Positions 22,601 through 34,315 of a stretch of 64,000 bases of DNA are shown here, piece after piece. Location of the stretch: assembly GCA_904063045.1 (NCBI GenBank), contig CAJFCJ010000015.1, positions 930,001 through 994,000 on the forward strand, written 5' to 3'. Position 1 is the stretch's first letter. Every line of letters starts with the position of its first letter. The notes beneath the pieces were generated by a model. The model saw only the letters and a program-made list of their open reading frames with translations. It made no database searches and was not told the origin of the DNA. The position numbers were made by a program, and so were the translations under genes. Origin of the DNA: Dimorphilus gyrociliatus. Its lineage: Eukaryota > Annelida > Polychaeta > Dinophilidae.

Positions 22601-24060
22601 AACAAAACGTAAACAATCAGAATTAATGAACAACTAACTAAATTTTATTAGGAGCGGTCAAGTAGACCTACTCTTAGGATTTATGTCTAAGAAATCTTTA
22701 CCTAAAGTCGATATAACGTTTCCCAAAGTAACTAGAGATTTATTGATACTTCCACCTTCCTTTAAACGCAGGCCACTCGTTCCAGAGACATCAGCACGCT
22801 CGCTAAAAACAAAACGTTTGTATTAAGAATATAGTTCAACACTGTCAACATTTGCCAACCTTCCAGCTAAATCAACTAGGTGAAGTTTACTATGAATCTC
22901 ACTTGGTATATCATCTTCCATTTTGGCCTGAATAGTTCATATATAGTTCAAAGAAAGGTAAAATAAAACGCAGAAAGAGCAAATAGTATTTACTTGTATA
23001 AACGATATGGTGAAAATTGCATGGGATCTGCTGCTTACATCGTTTAAAGCTGTTGAAGCTGTTGCTCTATTGTGCATTGTTGACGTAATAGATAATAAGG
23101 AAAATATATAAATTCAATATTGAACTAACCTTAGATCGTTACCCTTACGGATAAATTCTTCAACAGCTTCATAAGTAAATACACTATGTTTAGATAGGCC
23201 TTGTACGTATGGCCCGTCTTTTGGATGTTCTCTAACCCTCAGGGGCTTTGCATCTGAATCATAATCCCTCAGTAGGTCTCGAACTTTTTCGTTGTAAATT
23301 TCGCAATAACTGTAAGTATATTTATATTAAATATTAAAACTGCAAAACATCTTACAGACCTTATTTCGATTCTGTAAGAACTTTGCTCGTCGCTTAGCAT
23401 ATTGAATAGTTTTTGGCACATTCGAGGAGTTAGGCCTGCATTTTCTAATGATCCGGTCATTGTAAAAGTTTTCCCCGAACCCGTTTGACCATAAGAAAAC
23501 ACACAACCATTGTAACCTTGACATGCCGATTCGACTATTTCTTCACCTAAATCTTTAAAAATCTGTAAAAATAAAACCTCATCTGCTAGGTAAATGCCAA
23601 TAAAATAAAGACTATATAGTTTACTTTTTCTTGAGATGCAAAGTTTCTATTTTGCTTGTCAAATGAATTATATGAATAATCGTAAGTGAAGGTTTTATAT
23701 CGCTCTCTTCCCAATGTTCCCTCAATGGAATTTGGCCGAATCTACAAGGTTTGCGAGAAAATTAACAAAAATAAACGATTTAACATCTTGTGTATTCTCT
23801 TTCTATAATGCAGAATCCCTTAAGTGGAACGCATAGGCCTAGAGCTGTGCAGTTCAGAATACTCTCTCTTTTTTACTCACTTTGTTATTAATAATAGTTG
23901 TAGTATGTCCATCTTGTTCGATTATTGACTTTGAGTTTAATTCTATTTCACTGCCGGTGCAAAATCAATTTTAATAGGATAAACAAGGGAAAATGAAAAA
24001 TATCCATTCTTACCGTTGGCTGAAGGGTCGGCAGCGAACGGCCACCTTTACAGAGGACAT
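19648..24060 (-). CDS. Kinesin-3 motor, KIF16B/STARD9-like
   Basis: A plus-end microtubule motor gene of about 19 exons encoding about 880 residues. It starts [16 protein letters not shown] at 24060. The motor domain has all signatures: P-loop GQTGSGKT (exon near 23560-23357), [10 protein letters not shown] (switch I), LVDLAGSERAD (switch II) and [18 protein letters not shown] neck region and an FHA domain follow (HFIGLDD, T-T-V-G-R-D-E, then [10 protein letters not shown]), then a coiled coil rich in E/K/R (about 20680-20290) and an acidic tail. The [10 protein letters not shown] block and FHA are closest to KIF16B. I found no PX or START domain in the tail, so the exact subfamily is open. 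If the last intron is not used the protein ends S-T-stop at 19648; if used, it runs in frame into ZW10. Confidence 0.85.
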
Positions 24061-24213
24061 ATCACCTTTTCCCTTCTTCTAGTTTTGAATTTCTTATAAA
24101 AATTCAATATATCATTGTCGAATCATTGATTTTTCTCCTCATCATAAGTTCTCTTTTGCCATATTGATCACGTGACTATTTTAACACTACGCCATCTATT
24201 GGTTTTCAAATAA

Positions 24214-24219
24214 TTTATT
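24214..24219 (-). promoter_or_regulatory. Polyadenylation signal of cyclin K
   Basis: AATAAA on the minus strand about 40 bp past the cyclin K stop and about 155 bp before the kinesin start codon. Confidence 0.6.
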
Positions 24220-24256
24220 TAAAGTAAAAACAAGCTAATAACTATATAAAAAATAA

Positions 24257-25135
24257 CTAATAAGGTGCAGGATAAGTAACAGATGATGGTCCAACAGAAT
24301 GTGGCCTACTAGCAACGAGAGAAGGAATAGGCGTTCCCTGAGGCTGTTCGTTTCTTGGGGGTGGCGGCGGAGGTGGTGATGGTGCCTCGGCTTTATTCTT
24401 TGCCATATACAAATCAAGGACTTGATGGCATATTTCTTCCATTAAAGGCATGGTCATATCAGGGACTAGAGCGCTCCACCATTTCGATTTGGGTCCAGAA
24501 GAAGATTTTTCAGCCCAATCAGTTATAGTAAACTTGCTTAACCTACACGCTAAGTACATGAGACTCACAGCGATGACTTCTGGCTCCCATTGAACACTAA
24601 GTGTTGTACAAAGAGAATCATTTATAAATGTCCAACACATTTGTACCATTTTCTCAATTTTTGCTTTATCAGCCTTAAGAAGTTTAGCAAATTTGATAAG
24701 AAAAGAGTAAGGATGTTTGACACTTAAATCAAACTTTAGAGTTTGTAGAAGAATTTGCTCTAGAGTCATTAGTTCTTCTCTTGAGTCTTCTCCTAGCAAA
24801 CATTCATATTGGGTACTGGCAAGAACTTTTTTTGCCTTATGAATAACATCCTTACATTTTTTCGGCGTTTCTTCAACTTTTCCTGCTAAAAGAATGCAAG
24901 TTGCTCCCATGACATGACGATCAAATTGTCTAAAAGACCGCAGCATATAAAAACGATGAAAATAAACTGTAGCAGTTGCACATGTATCATACGGAAGTCC
25001 CAAAGCATTTCCCGTGTCAAGAATAAATCTAGCACCTTCTCTCCTATACCGAGTTTCTGTTTCAGAATCTATTCCATTTAGTCTGGAAGGGGTATTCTGT
25101 CGAACGTCTTTTCGATCGTAGTACCAGCAAGGCAT
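24257..25135 (-). CDS. CCNK: Cyclin K
   Basis: Single-exon orthologue of cyclin K, the regulatory partner of CDK12/CDK13 that promotes RNA polymerase II CTD Ser2 phosphorylation. It starts [19 protein letters not shown], almost the vertebrate N-terminus. The two cyclin boxes are well conserved: [53 protein letters not shown] and [15 protein letters not shown]. After residue about 245 only a short tail remains with a run of seven prolines, so the protein is 292 residues against about 580 in human; most of the long proline-rich tail is absent. It lies at the head of a same-strand block with the kinesin and ZW10, 197 bp ahead of the kinesin ATG. Confidence 0.95.
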   Translation of the reverse strand: MPCWYYDRKDVRQNTPSRLNGIDSETETRYRREGARFILDTGNALGLPYDTCATATVYFHRFYMLRSFRQFDRHVMGATCILLAGKVEETPKKCKDVIHKAKKVLASTQYECLLGEDSREELMTLEQILLQTLKFDLSVKHPYSFLIKFAKLLKADKAKIEKMVQMCWTFINDSLCTTLSVQWEPEVIAVSLMYLACRLSKFTITDWAEKSSSGPKSKWWSALVPDMTMPLMEEICHQVLDLYMAKNKAEAPSPPPPPPPRNEQPQGTPIPSLVASRPHSVGPSSVTYPAPY

Positions 25136-25947
25136 TTTAGAAACAATAAACGATTATTTATTGAAAATCCGCTAATATATGCCAAGGGATGACAAATTCC
25201 AATAAATTGAACTCGACTTTGACTGAGATCTTTATATCGGTAGAGAATCCCTAAGACTGAGTACAATTATGCGATTTAGTCTGCTGAAAATTTTCGTCCC
25301 GTTTGACGAATATGCGAAGTGTTTCCGGTTTATGACTTCCGGTTCCAGAAAACATTTACCGCCAACGTAAAGTAACTTTACAGCAATATTGAAAAATAAT
25401 TAAAGAAACAGAAAAATTTAACTAATAAATATTCTTGAAATATTTATTAGTAAGCTTTGTCAAGTCTGATTCTACTAACTTTATCCTTGACGGTAATTCT
25501 TAAGAAACATTTTTTGTAACATTTTGTTTTATTAAAAGACTGTATAGGTTGAAATAATTTACTTAAGGAAAATTTAATAAGGTAGAAACCTTCAAACTAA
25601 TTACTTATACACATGCGCAAATGATAATAAACGGGAAACACATTGGTTTTAAATATAGTGTTAGTATGGTTTGTGTTCCTCTCACAGTTTCAAAATATGA
25701 TTTACCATCCATGGTTCTGGCAACACTTGTATTACCTTAAACAAAATGATAAAATTAAGTATTAATCCTAAGACGCTACCAATAATTTTCTGCAATCTCA
25801 GATTTTCAAAATGGTGGACACATAAAAGAACTTAACCTTCTTTTTGAAATGCAAAAGATGGTTATGTCTACTTAATCACGTTACACGAGAATTGGCGAGA
25901 GCTCTGTCTGTGATTCAACTTGATTACGGTCGATCACTACTCGGACT
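25136..25947. promoter_or_regulatory. Divergent region CCNK / DNAJC7
   Basis: About 810 bp between the divergent start codons of cyclin K and DNAJC7, presumed to hold both promoters. No coding signal on either strand. A TTTCCGGTTTATGACTTCCG stretch near 25322 contains two ETS-like TTCCGG elements, common in housekeeping promoters. Confidence 0.45.
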
Positions 25948-28111
25948 ATGGGAGAAGAAAGTATAATTTTAGAAAAACCAGGAAATCAAATGGAGTCTCA
26001 AATGGAAGTCGATGCGCACAAGGAGGTTTCCGAGCTTACCGATGAACAGTTAGTTTAAAACATTTTTTATTAAACCTAAATAATGAACATTTTTAGTTCG
26101 AATAGCCAATGTTTCTAGAATTTTCGATGTTCATATTGAGGAGAGGCACGTGTATGTCGAATTCCTGTGTCATATAATTAACATTATGTATTCTCTTCAA
26201 GAAGATATTAGTAGAAGATAATAAAAAAATTTACCTTAAAATTATTTATAATATCCTTCTATTGTTTTTTTTGTAGAAAAGCTGTTCTTGCAGAAAAAAC
26301 GAAAGAAGAGGGAAATGCAGCCTATAAAGAAAAGCAATATGACCTAGCATTAGATTGCTATTCCAAAGCTATAAGTAATTTAATTTGATAATATGTTAAT
26401 GTTAGTTCACAAAAAAAGATTTTTTAAAATCTCAGTAGAAATAATTCTAATTTATCTCTGATTAGGAAATTGTTTAATTCTTAACAGCCTTGTGCCCAAA
26501 TTGTGCAGCATATTATGGAAATCGTGCGGCTGTTCTTATGATGCTTAACCAACACTCAGAAGCTCTTAAAGATGCTAGGCAGTCAACTCAAATAGACCCC
26601 CAATTCTACAAGGTGATGATCACAATACATAAAAGTACTTGCATTTTAGTCATGATATTATTGCTTTTTAAGGGCTTTGTGCGCACAGCAAAATGTCTTT
26701 TAAGTCTTGGGGAGCCAAAAGCTGCAATAAATCAATTAGAACGTGCTGCTCAATTAACACCAAACAATGATCAGCTGAAATTTGATTTTGAACAGGCTAA
26801 AAAATTACTGTCATATCTCGAAGCCTCTGATAAAGCTTACGAATGCGGTGACTTTAGGAAAGTTGTTTATTGTATGGATAGATGCATAGATATTTCACCA
26901 GGATGTATAAAATTTATAACCAACAAAGCAGAATGTCTTGCTTTACTAAAGAGATACGAAGAGGCACAATCCATTGCCTTGTAAGTATTGAAATTTAAGT
27001 ATGAAATAAGTAAAATGAATGGAATTTTTTCAGTGATTTGTTAAGGAAAGATAATCTTAATGCCGATGCTCTCTACGTTAGAGGATTATGTTTGTATTAC
27101 GAGGATAATGTTGACAAAGCGTTTTCTCATTTTCAACGGGTTTTGCAATTAGCCCCAGATCATATAAAAGCTAAAACAGTATACAAAGTATGAAAATTAA
27201 TGATGAAAAAATATAAATTTAATTAAATAAATCAAAATTTTCAGAAAGCCAAAAGTTTAATTGCAAAAAAAGAGGAAGGGAATACTGCCTTTAAAAGTGG
27301 AGAATTTGACAAAGCTTATGAAGTATACACTTCCGCTCTGAACATTGACCCTTTAAATGTATTTACAAATTCGAAATTATACTGCAATCGAGCAACTGTG
27401 TGCTCAAAATTAGGCAAGAACAAGAACGCAATAGAAGATTGTAGTAAAGCTATATCTTTAGATGAATCATATTTGAAGGCTTACTTGAGAAGAGCCAAAT
27501 GTTATATGGATGAAGAACAATATGAAGAAGCGGTTGTTGATTATGAAAAAATTTTTCAAATGCAAAAAACTAGGGAAAATAAACAAGCCTTACAAAATGC
27601 TAAATTAGAACTAAAAAAGTCAAAAAGGAAAGATTATTATAAAATACTAGGTATAAGTAAAACATCTTCTGATGACGAAATCAGAAAAGCTTATCGGAAG
27701 AGGGCGCTACGACATCATCCTGATAGACATTCATCAGCCGATGACGAAACTAAAAAAGAAGAAGAAAAGAAGTTTAAGGAAATAGGAGAAGCATATGCTG
27801 TATTATCTGATCCCAAGAAAAGAGAAAGATACGACACTGGACAAGATCTGGATGAAGGAGGATTCCGTAATTATTTTTGACTTTTCAATAATTATAAGAT
27901 TTATAAACTTTATTTACTTTATAGAATCCGATTTCGATCCCAACACTATCTTTCAAGCATTTTTCGGAGGAGGTGGTAGCCGGAATGGAGGTAGCTAGAC
28001 AATGATTTGAAAGTTTATAAATTGTAAATCTTGACATTTTGAACAGGGTTTCCATTTGGAGGTGCAGGGGGATTTCCTGGCGATTCTAGTTTTTCTTTCT
28101 CCTTTGGATAA
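25948..28111 (+). CDS. DNAJC7: DNAJC7 (TPR2) co-chaperone
   Basis: Orthologue of DNAJC7, which links Hsp70 and Hsp90 through TPR repeats and a J domain. About eight exons start at ATG 25948 ([14 protein letters not shown]). The first TPRs lie in exons at about 26278-26375 and 26490-26983 ([19 protein letters not shown]), and further repeats in 27032-27190 and 27245 onwards ([16 protein letters not shown]). The J domain follows ([20 protein letters not shown], catalytic H-P-D within RHHPDRH). After the J domain come [13 protein letters not shown] and a final exon ending F-S-F-S-F-G before TAA, the same type of ending as human. A 60-bp intron at 26613-26672 has no in-frame stop and could be retained silently. 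Confidence 0.93.
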
Positions 28112-29571
28112 TTCAAGGGAGAGAGAACAGACGAAACAAAATATACTTTCTTCTCTCATTCAAGAAAGAGATAAATTTGGAGAGATAACTTTAAAAGCAA
28201 TTCGACTCAGCTTATTATTGATTGCTTGTTTCTACCTATACGTTTTTAACAATAGAGTTTTCACTGTATATAATAATGTAAACTTATTTGATCTAAATAT
28301 ATTGTGTATTCAAGAGATATTTCGTAAGGAGAAGCAATTAACCTTTCCATATTTCGTTTATTCTATCAAATTTTCTCAGGGCAAAAGAGATATAAAAGCT
28401 GACGTTGAAGTAATGCGTGTTTCTTTCAAGACAGCGATAAAACCTGTCAATTAGTATGCACCACATGCGCCCATCTTTATCATACTCAACTACGTAAGAA
28501 TTCTACTCAGCCTATAGAACTACGACCGCTTCGCAAGTTATGAAAGAACTTATATCTTTCTATTAGTCAAAAGCAGATGCTTATTACATTAAAGAAAATC
28601 ACGAAACAATATTCTAACATTATTAATTTAAAAAATTACATATCTGCAGCCTGCGAGTAATGCATGGTAATAAGATTGTCTAACGTAGATAAAGAGCATT
28701 AGCTTAGAGAGCTGGTTATTCCTTTAAACGTTTTCTCTTCTGACTCTCTAATTATCAATCTATTTACGATTTAAGTCCAAGATCTGTGACAAATCTTTTT
28801 AAGTGCGTTGAATAAACTGAAAAATGGAGAATTTGTCGTTTCTTATATTTTAATGATGTTGTGTACCAAGAACGCAAATTACGCGTGTAAAAAACATTAG
28901 TGATCTGGTGTGACCTTAACTTAATAACGAACAATTTGCAAATTGTAAGCGAGGGAAAGGAAATTAATATGCACGATAAACAATTTTTACAGATCCAGAT
29001 CAAAAGGGGTAATTTTCAGATTAAAGCCTATAGGCCATTCACCGTTAGATGGCGCGATTAATACAGTTAAAACATAATCACTTCTCTCCGTCTGTCTATT
29101 TCTCTCTTCTCTCTAAATTTTTTATTTATTCATTAAAAGCGTTTGAAGTAGGTAGAAGGGTAAAGAGGAGAAAACTATGTTATTTGTTATTTTTTTTCTA
29201 TAATGCTTTTCTATTAATTCAATAGGCAATTATGCACAATGGATAAACATAAAGTACATTATTACGGTCAGTCTGAAAAGCAAAACAAAAACCCTCTTTG
29301 GAGGAGGTAAAACTAAACCTAATTTATAGATGAACTTGCGTCATTTAAGTCTCGGAAATTTCACACTGTTTTTTTATTGGAAGGAAAAAATCTGGTGCAT
29401 TCTATACCATAAATATCATAAAGGAATACTGAGTGATATAATGGAAAAACAATGCACCGTAACAGAACTATACTATTAATAATGAATGATATTGCTTATT
29501 CTTTTTAAAATGTATTATTCTATGTACTGGAAAAATTTTCGTAATAAAGAAGTAAGAATATAAAGTTTTGA

Positions 29572-29607
<36 letters not shown>
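29572..29607. repeat. (GA)n microsatellite
   Basis: Uninterrupted GA dinucleotides followed by an A/G-rich flank. Confidence 0.9.
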
Positions 29608-29613
<6 letters not shown>

Positions 29614-30101
29614 AAAAGAGAGAAAATGATAAAAACAATCCACAGTAAAAAGAAATACTATGAGCTAGCATTAAGGAGATAGATAAAGAAAAAAACAAAG
29701 TAAAGAAGACAAATTGATAAAAGAAAAGAGTAGTTTATCATAGATTCATTTTTTTCTTTTTATTTGTAAAAATTAATAGATTAAAAAATTTTCAACGAGA
29801 ACGTTAGGAATAAAATGTATACTCGCTTAAGAAGATTCTATCGAATATTAATACAATCAAGCGTGTATAATATCTCCATGCAACTTAATAAAACAGAAAA
29901 GATAATAAAGAGAACGAAGACACCTGTGCGAATAAAAACGATAAAGAAAGAACATCGATATATTCGCGTTTTGTCGGTTGCTTTTTATAATTTGAATATT
30001 AATTATGACGATTCGTTATTTTTCATTAATTGTTTAAATACACTTTACTTTTGAATATACAAAAGTTAATTGCTATAAATATATACTGAATATACAATCA
30101 A

Positions 30102-30114
30102 ATATATATATATA

Positions 30115-30156
<42 letters not shown>
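30102..30156. repeat. (TA)n microsatellite
   Basis: TA dinucleotide run of about 55 bp interrupted once by TACTGTA. Confidence 0.9.
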
Positions 30157-30159
<3 letters not shown>

Positions 30160-30248
30160 ATACCATAAATGCCTGTTTGATACTTCTTGTTGAGAATACT
30201 ATGTATATTTTAAGTAGATAAAGGACCACACCCAAATAAGCGTTTTTT

Positions 30249-30546
30249 TTAAAAGTCGCCCTCATCCATGATTGAACGCTGAAGCCAGGCGTCGTTTCTG
30301 TTAACTGATGTGTTGACGTGAGCTTCGGCTTTCATTAATAAGCCGCACAGAACGAATATACAAGCGACAGCAATAAGTACACTCAATAAAATTATGACTC
30401 CAGTATGAGTAGCAAATTGCAATATTTCTTTATACAAAGAATATTCATCGGTTAGAATTGACGGTGTTGTCACATTATGGTCATCGTAAAAGGTCGATGT
30501 AACAGTCAAGTGCATGACGTCATCTGTAATGAAAAACAAATGTATA
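30249..30546 (-). CDS. 3' exon of a single-pass membrane protein
   Basis: An open exon on the minus strand with a strong acceptor (TTTTTCATTACAG) immediately before its first codons, so it is a terminal exon. It encodes DDVMHLTVTSTFYDD, a stretch with an N-V-T glycosylation site, then one hydrophobic helix (about GVIILLSVLIAVACIFVLCG), then a cytoplasmic tail ending W-L-Q-R-S-I-M-D-E-G-D-F before the stop. Upstream exons were not found in the low-complexity DNA to the right. I do not recognise the family; the size and layout recall small single-pass regulatory subunits, but that is only shape. An ORF extension upstream of the acceptor (MALHLKK...) is probably intron. Confidence 0.5.
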
Positions 30547-31657
30547 TAGCCTGAATAAAACGACAGTTTTTTCAAATGTAAAGCCACAGACTTTGACCCT
30601 CTTAGTGATGTTTATTCGTTATTTCTAAATCATTAGGGGAATCAAAGTATTTTGTTAATTTTACAGTAACGAGGATAATGTGAGAAAAGCTTGTTTTTTT
30701 TATACACCTTCTTTTTTACAAACATTCACATTTATTGTTTATTTTTATTATTACCCCATTTTCAAGAAATACTATTTTTTTTGGAAAGGGGGGTGGGGAG
30801 AGGGGTGGTGGGGAGAGAACAAAAAAAAGCGGTCAAGGAGAGCCGCACCTGCTCATAAGATCTTTTCTTCTATCTCTATATTTCTCTTTCTCCTTTTTCT
30901 GGTCTTGTCTGCATTATGACCAGGTCAAGGGAACAAGCGAGAAACTATGACTTTTTCACCTTCAAAGCATTGAAAAGGGTATTTTTCCCTTATTTATTGA
31001 AGAGTGAACTGCTTTCCGTTTATACAATTAAAGAATATGAGGCAATGTTGGATGGGGTACTGGAATAAGACTAGCTTTAAGAATGTTAGTATATTTGAAC
31101 GCTTCCACAGCAAATAATTAGTTCTCTATGTCATATCATCCATAGTCATTCTACTGCTTTTATAATAGTTAAAACTCTTATGGCTTTAATAAACGTATAT
31201 ATATATATATATATATATAAAAGCTTGAGAAAATACTATTACAGACAATACTTCATTAAAGTGGGTATAAGGATAAAGTATTTATTTAGCAAATAATTAG
31301 ACAATATGAAGGCAATATAAAGAAATTGAAGGAATAAGAGATAATAATATTAAAATAGTGATTATATTGATATTGAAATGGTGTATAATAACATAAAAAT
31401 AAAAACAATATTGTAGTTTATAATATACGCCCTCATAAAAGATAGTTTATATACTTTATACGGTTATGTGCTAATATTTTTTATAGTATACACAGTTCTC
31501 TCCATATCATTAATATATACCTATTAATTGCACGATTTTATTATAAAAAGCTTTAGTAATGAAAAATAACGGACTGACATAATAAAATATATATTCACCG
31601 ATAACGCCTACGTTTCCCATTTATTATATAACTTTACATAAACTTATATCTAGATAT

Positions 31658-31661
<4 letters not shown>

Positions 31662-31698
<37 letters not shown>
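31662..31698. repeat. (TA)n microsatellite
   Basis: TA dinucleotide tract of about 37 bp. Confidence 0.9.
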
Positions 31699-31701
<3 letters not shown>

Positions 31702-32510
31702 CTTAATAAATAGCTAAAACATCTAATACTACATTTACGTATTTAAATCATTCATTTTATTTTACAGTCTTTATTCATACAAAAAAGTATCCTTTTCGTA
31801 TAAATAAATGATTGATTATAAATTTTATCAAATAAAACAACATCGTATAAAAGTTGTAACTTATCTTTCTTTTTAGAATATAGATATTTTATAATAGTAT
31901 TAATGATTGAGGAAAAATCAACTCACGATCTTTAAAAAGTCCTTTTGCAAAGATGGAAAAAAAACTTGAATAAACTAATTATATTATATAATATTGTATA
32001 TGAATATATAATATATAGTTCTTGTTGAGTAATAAAGGAAGTAGATAGCCTTTGCAATTATCTTCAGTAGACGTTTATCAGACAGTCTTTCTTACAAATA
32101 TTATTATATCCGTTTATTCTGGTAAAAGTGCATTTAAGTAAGTTTAGAAGAAGAAAGAGTTGTATAGAGAGATATGATTTTAAGTATAAATATATATGAG
32201 TTATCTGTATATATATATATATATACGTGCACGGCTCTCTGCGATGTAGATGATGCGAAAGCTAGCTGAAGTCTGGTTTAGCATTCCATATCATGACTAA
32301 TTAATATACATTCGAGAATTTATTCTGATATAATTTCCTTTTATTTATTTCTCTTTTCTGTAAATTAACGTTGGGTCATATAATAATAGCATAAAAATAT
32401 TCATTTATAATTTATTATTATATGTCATTAATATGCATAAAAGTATAAAGAGGAAGTTAGACATAAAGAGGGGGGAGATAGTGAGTAAGAGCGTACATGA
32501 GTGAGTGTAC

Positions 32511-32600
32511 GAGGGAGAGAGAGAGAGAGGTTGAGTGAACCGATACATAGATAGACAGATAGATAGATAGATAGAAAGAGAGAGAGAGAGAGAGAGAGAA
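32511..32600. repeat. GA and GATA compound microsatellite
   Basis: (GA)n, then about five GATA units, then (GA)n again. It accounts for two overlapping Ser/Leu-rich ORFs on the minus strand. Confidence 0.85.
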
Positions 32601-34315
32601 AAAGATGGATAAAAGTAATGGGAAAATAGAGAAAAAAACATCTTGTACATTTATTCAGCAGTGTAATAAAAGTAACTTGCAGATTTATATTTCGTTTTTT
32701 CACGTGTAAAACTTTAGCTTTTCTTTAGAGTAACTGAAAAAAAAAACATTGCAATATACCGATTGACCTCCTTTTTTCAATTTGATCTTTGTCTCCCTTT
32801 AAAGATCAAAATGTAAACTAATTACAAGGCATATTTTATCGAAAAACTTCAAAATAGTGATGATAATAATAACATAAATAATAATAATGTGTTAAAAAAC
32901 GGTACAAAAATAATTTTCATCTTCTTCCTTTAGATAGAAGATGCGATAATCAATAGAAACAAAAAATGAAAAGTATTATCCCATCAATTTTTTGCAGTCG
33001 CTATAGGTTTGGTAACAATTTTTCTGTGGGGACAGCAAAACACTTTCAATATAGAAAAAAATCCATTGAATTGATTCTAGCTTATAAAAATACACACAAT
33101 AAATAAATAAGTAATAAAAGACTGGACTTTAAGATTAGACACCCGATCGAATAATTGCGATAAACTACGCCATCTAGCGTAGAATAGAACATCACCCTAA
33201 CAGTCGTAGGGAAGGGAGTCGGTCATTCGATTTTCCTATAGTGGAAAAAAACCAAAGAACAATACAGTATCTGATCGAAAGTGTATTGAGAGAAGCCTTT
33301 CATGGATCACAATCCGTAATCGGTGAGTAGATAGTTATGAAATAAAACTGTGTTTTATTATTTCAAACTTATTAATACAATAGAACTTTATTATATAATA
33401 TAAGCGCTCTACTGTGATATATACATATATAAGTATAATTATATTGTGTTTTAATAAACAAAAAGCGTCAATAACTTTTCCTAAAAAACATATTTTTTCC
33501 AATATAAACAAACGAAATTATAATGAAATGAAAACAAACTTTTCCTACCAGTTTTTGTTTGTATCCCTTTATCTTGGTGATTTTTTTTAGTAATAAAAAA
33601 TTTCCTATTCTATTATTTTACCGAATAAAACGGAAAATTTAACTTTTATCTTTATTCTTTCCCCTCCTTCTCTCTTCTTGTTCTTGTTCTCTCCTATTGT
33701 TATTGTTAAGCTTTGATAAAAATAAACAATAGTTTTATTTTATTTTATAAGTAAATAGAAAAAGATAAATTATAGTCAAGTCATAAATAAGACTTCTTTA
33801 GGAAAATAGGAAGAGAAGCGTTAGAAAATCCTACCCTATTCTGTCTATATAAGAAATGACGGTATCGAAAATCCACAGTGTCTAAGACTTTAACCTTAAA
33901 GCATTTAACGATCTTTTACGATAAATAAGTTAGGATTATTAGGAGAAGAAGAATAAATAACTCTAGAGTATTAATATGAGATTATTCTTTACATTCTGAA
34001 TATATTTGATGTAAATATACATAAATTTACATGTGCACTGATATTATATCCTTTGCATGATATATTTATAAACATATTTATTATTTATGTATATCCATAT
34101 TTTGTTTAATGCAATCTTACTCAACAGTAAATGTTTGAATGATAAAGAAAGAAAAAAACATTGATGGATTAACTTAAAAGAAAATACAATAGCAAAACTC
34201 TCTTCATTTTTTTCCTCTCTTATATTCCGTCTCGCCTTCGCTCTCTCTCTCTCTCTCTCTCCTTCTGTCTCTCTGTCTTATTTTAACTAACTATTTTCCT
34301 TTTTACGATTAAAAA

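Larger units (their letters stand above)
28112..30244. other. Intergenic, repeat-rich
   Basis: About 2.1 kb with no supported gene. It contains DNAJC7 3' UTR, a CGCGCCATCTAA element (reverse strand, about 29045-29056), a (GA)n tract and a long (TA)n tract. Short ORFs here come from low-complexity sequence. Confidence 0.5.
30547..34315. other. Large AT-rich intergenic region
   Basis: About 3.8 kb with (TA)n tracts at 31196-31219, 31662-31698 and about 32205-32226, a GA/GATA tract at 32511-32600 and CT-rich sequence at 34225-34280. A CGCCATCTA element sits at 33168. A possible non-coding first exon of the next gene ends at about 33322 (AATCG|GTGAGTA). The missing 5' exons of the membrane-protein gene at 30249 may lie here but I could not place them. 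Confidence 0.45.

Noticed and set aside
29468-29698. Minus-strand ORF of Ser/Leu repeats.
   Set aside because: Translation of the GA microsatellite.
30680-30950. Plus-strand ORFs with G-rich and F/Y-rich translation.
   Set aside because: Low-complexity sequence with no domain or splice signals.
32405-32703. Two overlapping minus-strand ORFs rich in Ser-Leu.
   Set aside because: Created by the GA/GATA repeat.
33240-33322. Possible non-coding first exon of GPCR 1 ending at AATCG|GTGAGTA.
   Set aside because: The donor is good, but no convincing acceptor lies just before the GPCR ATG at 34316; kept only as a note.
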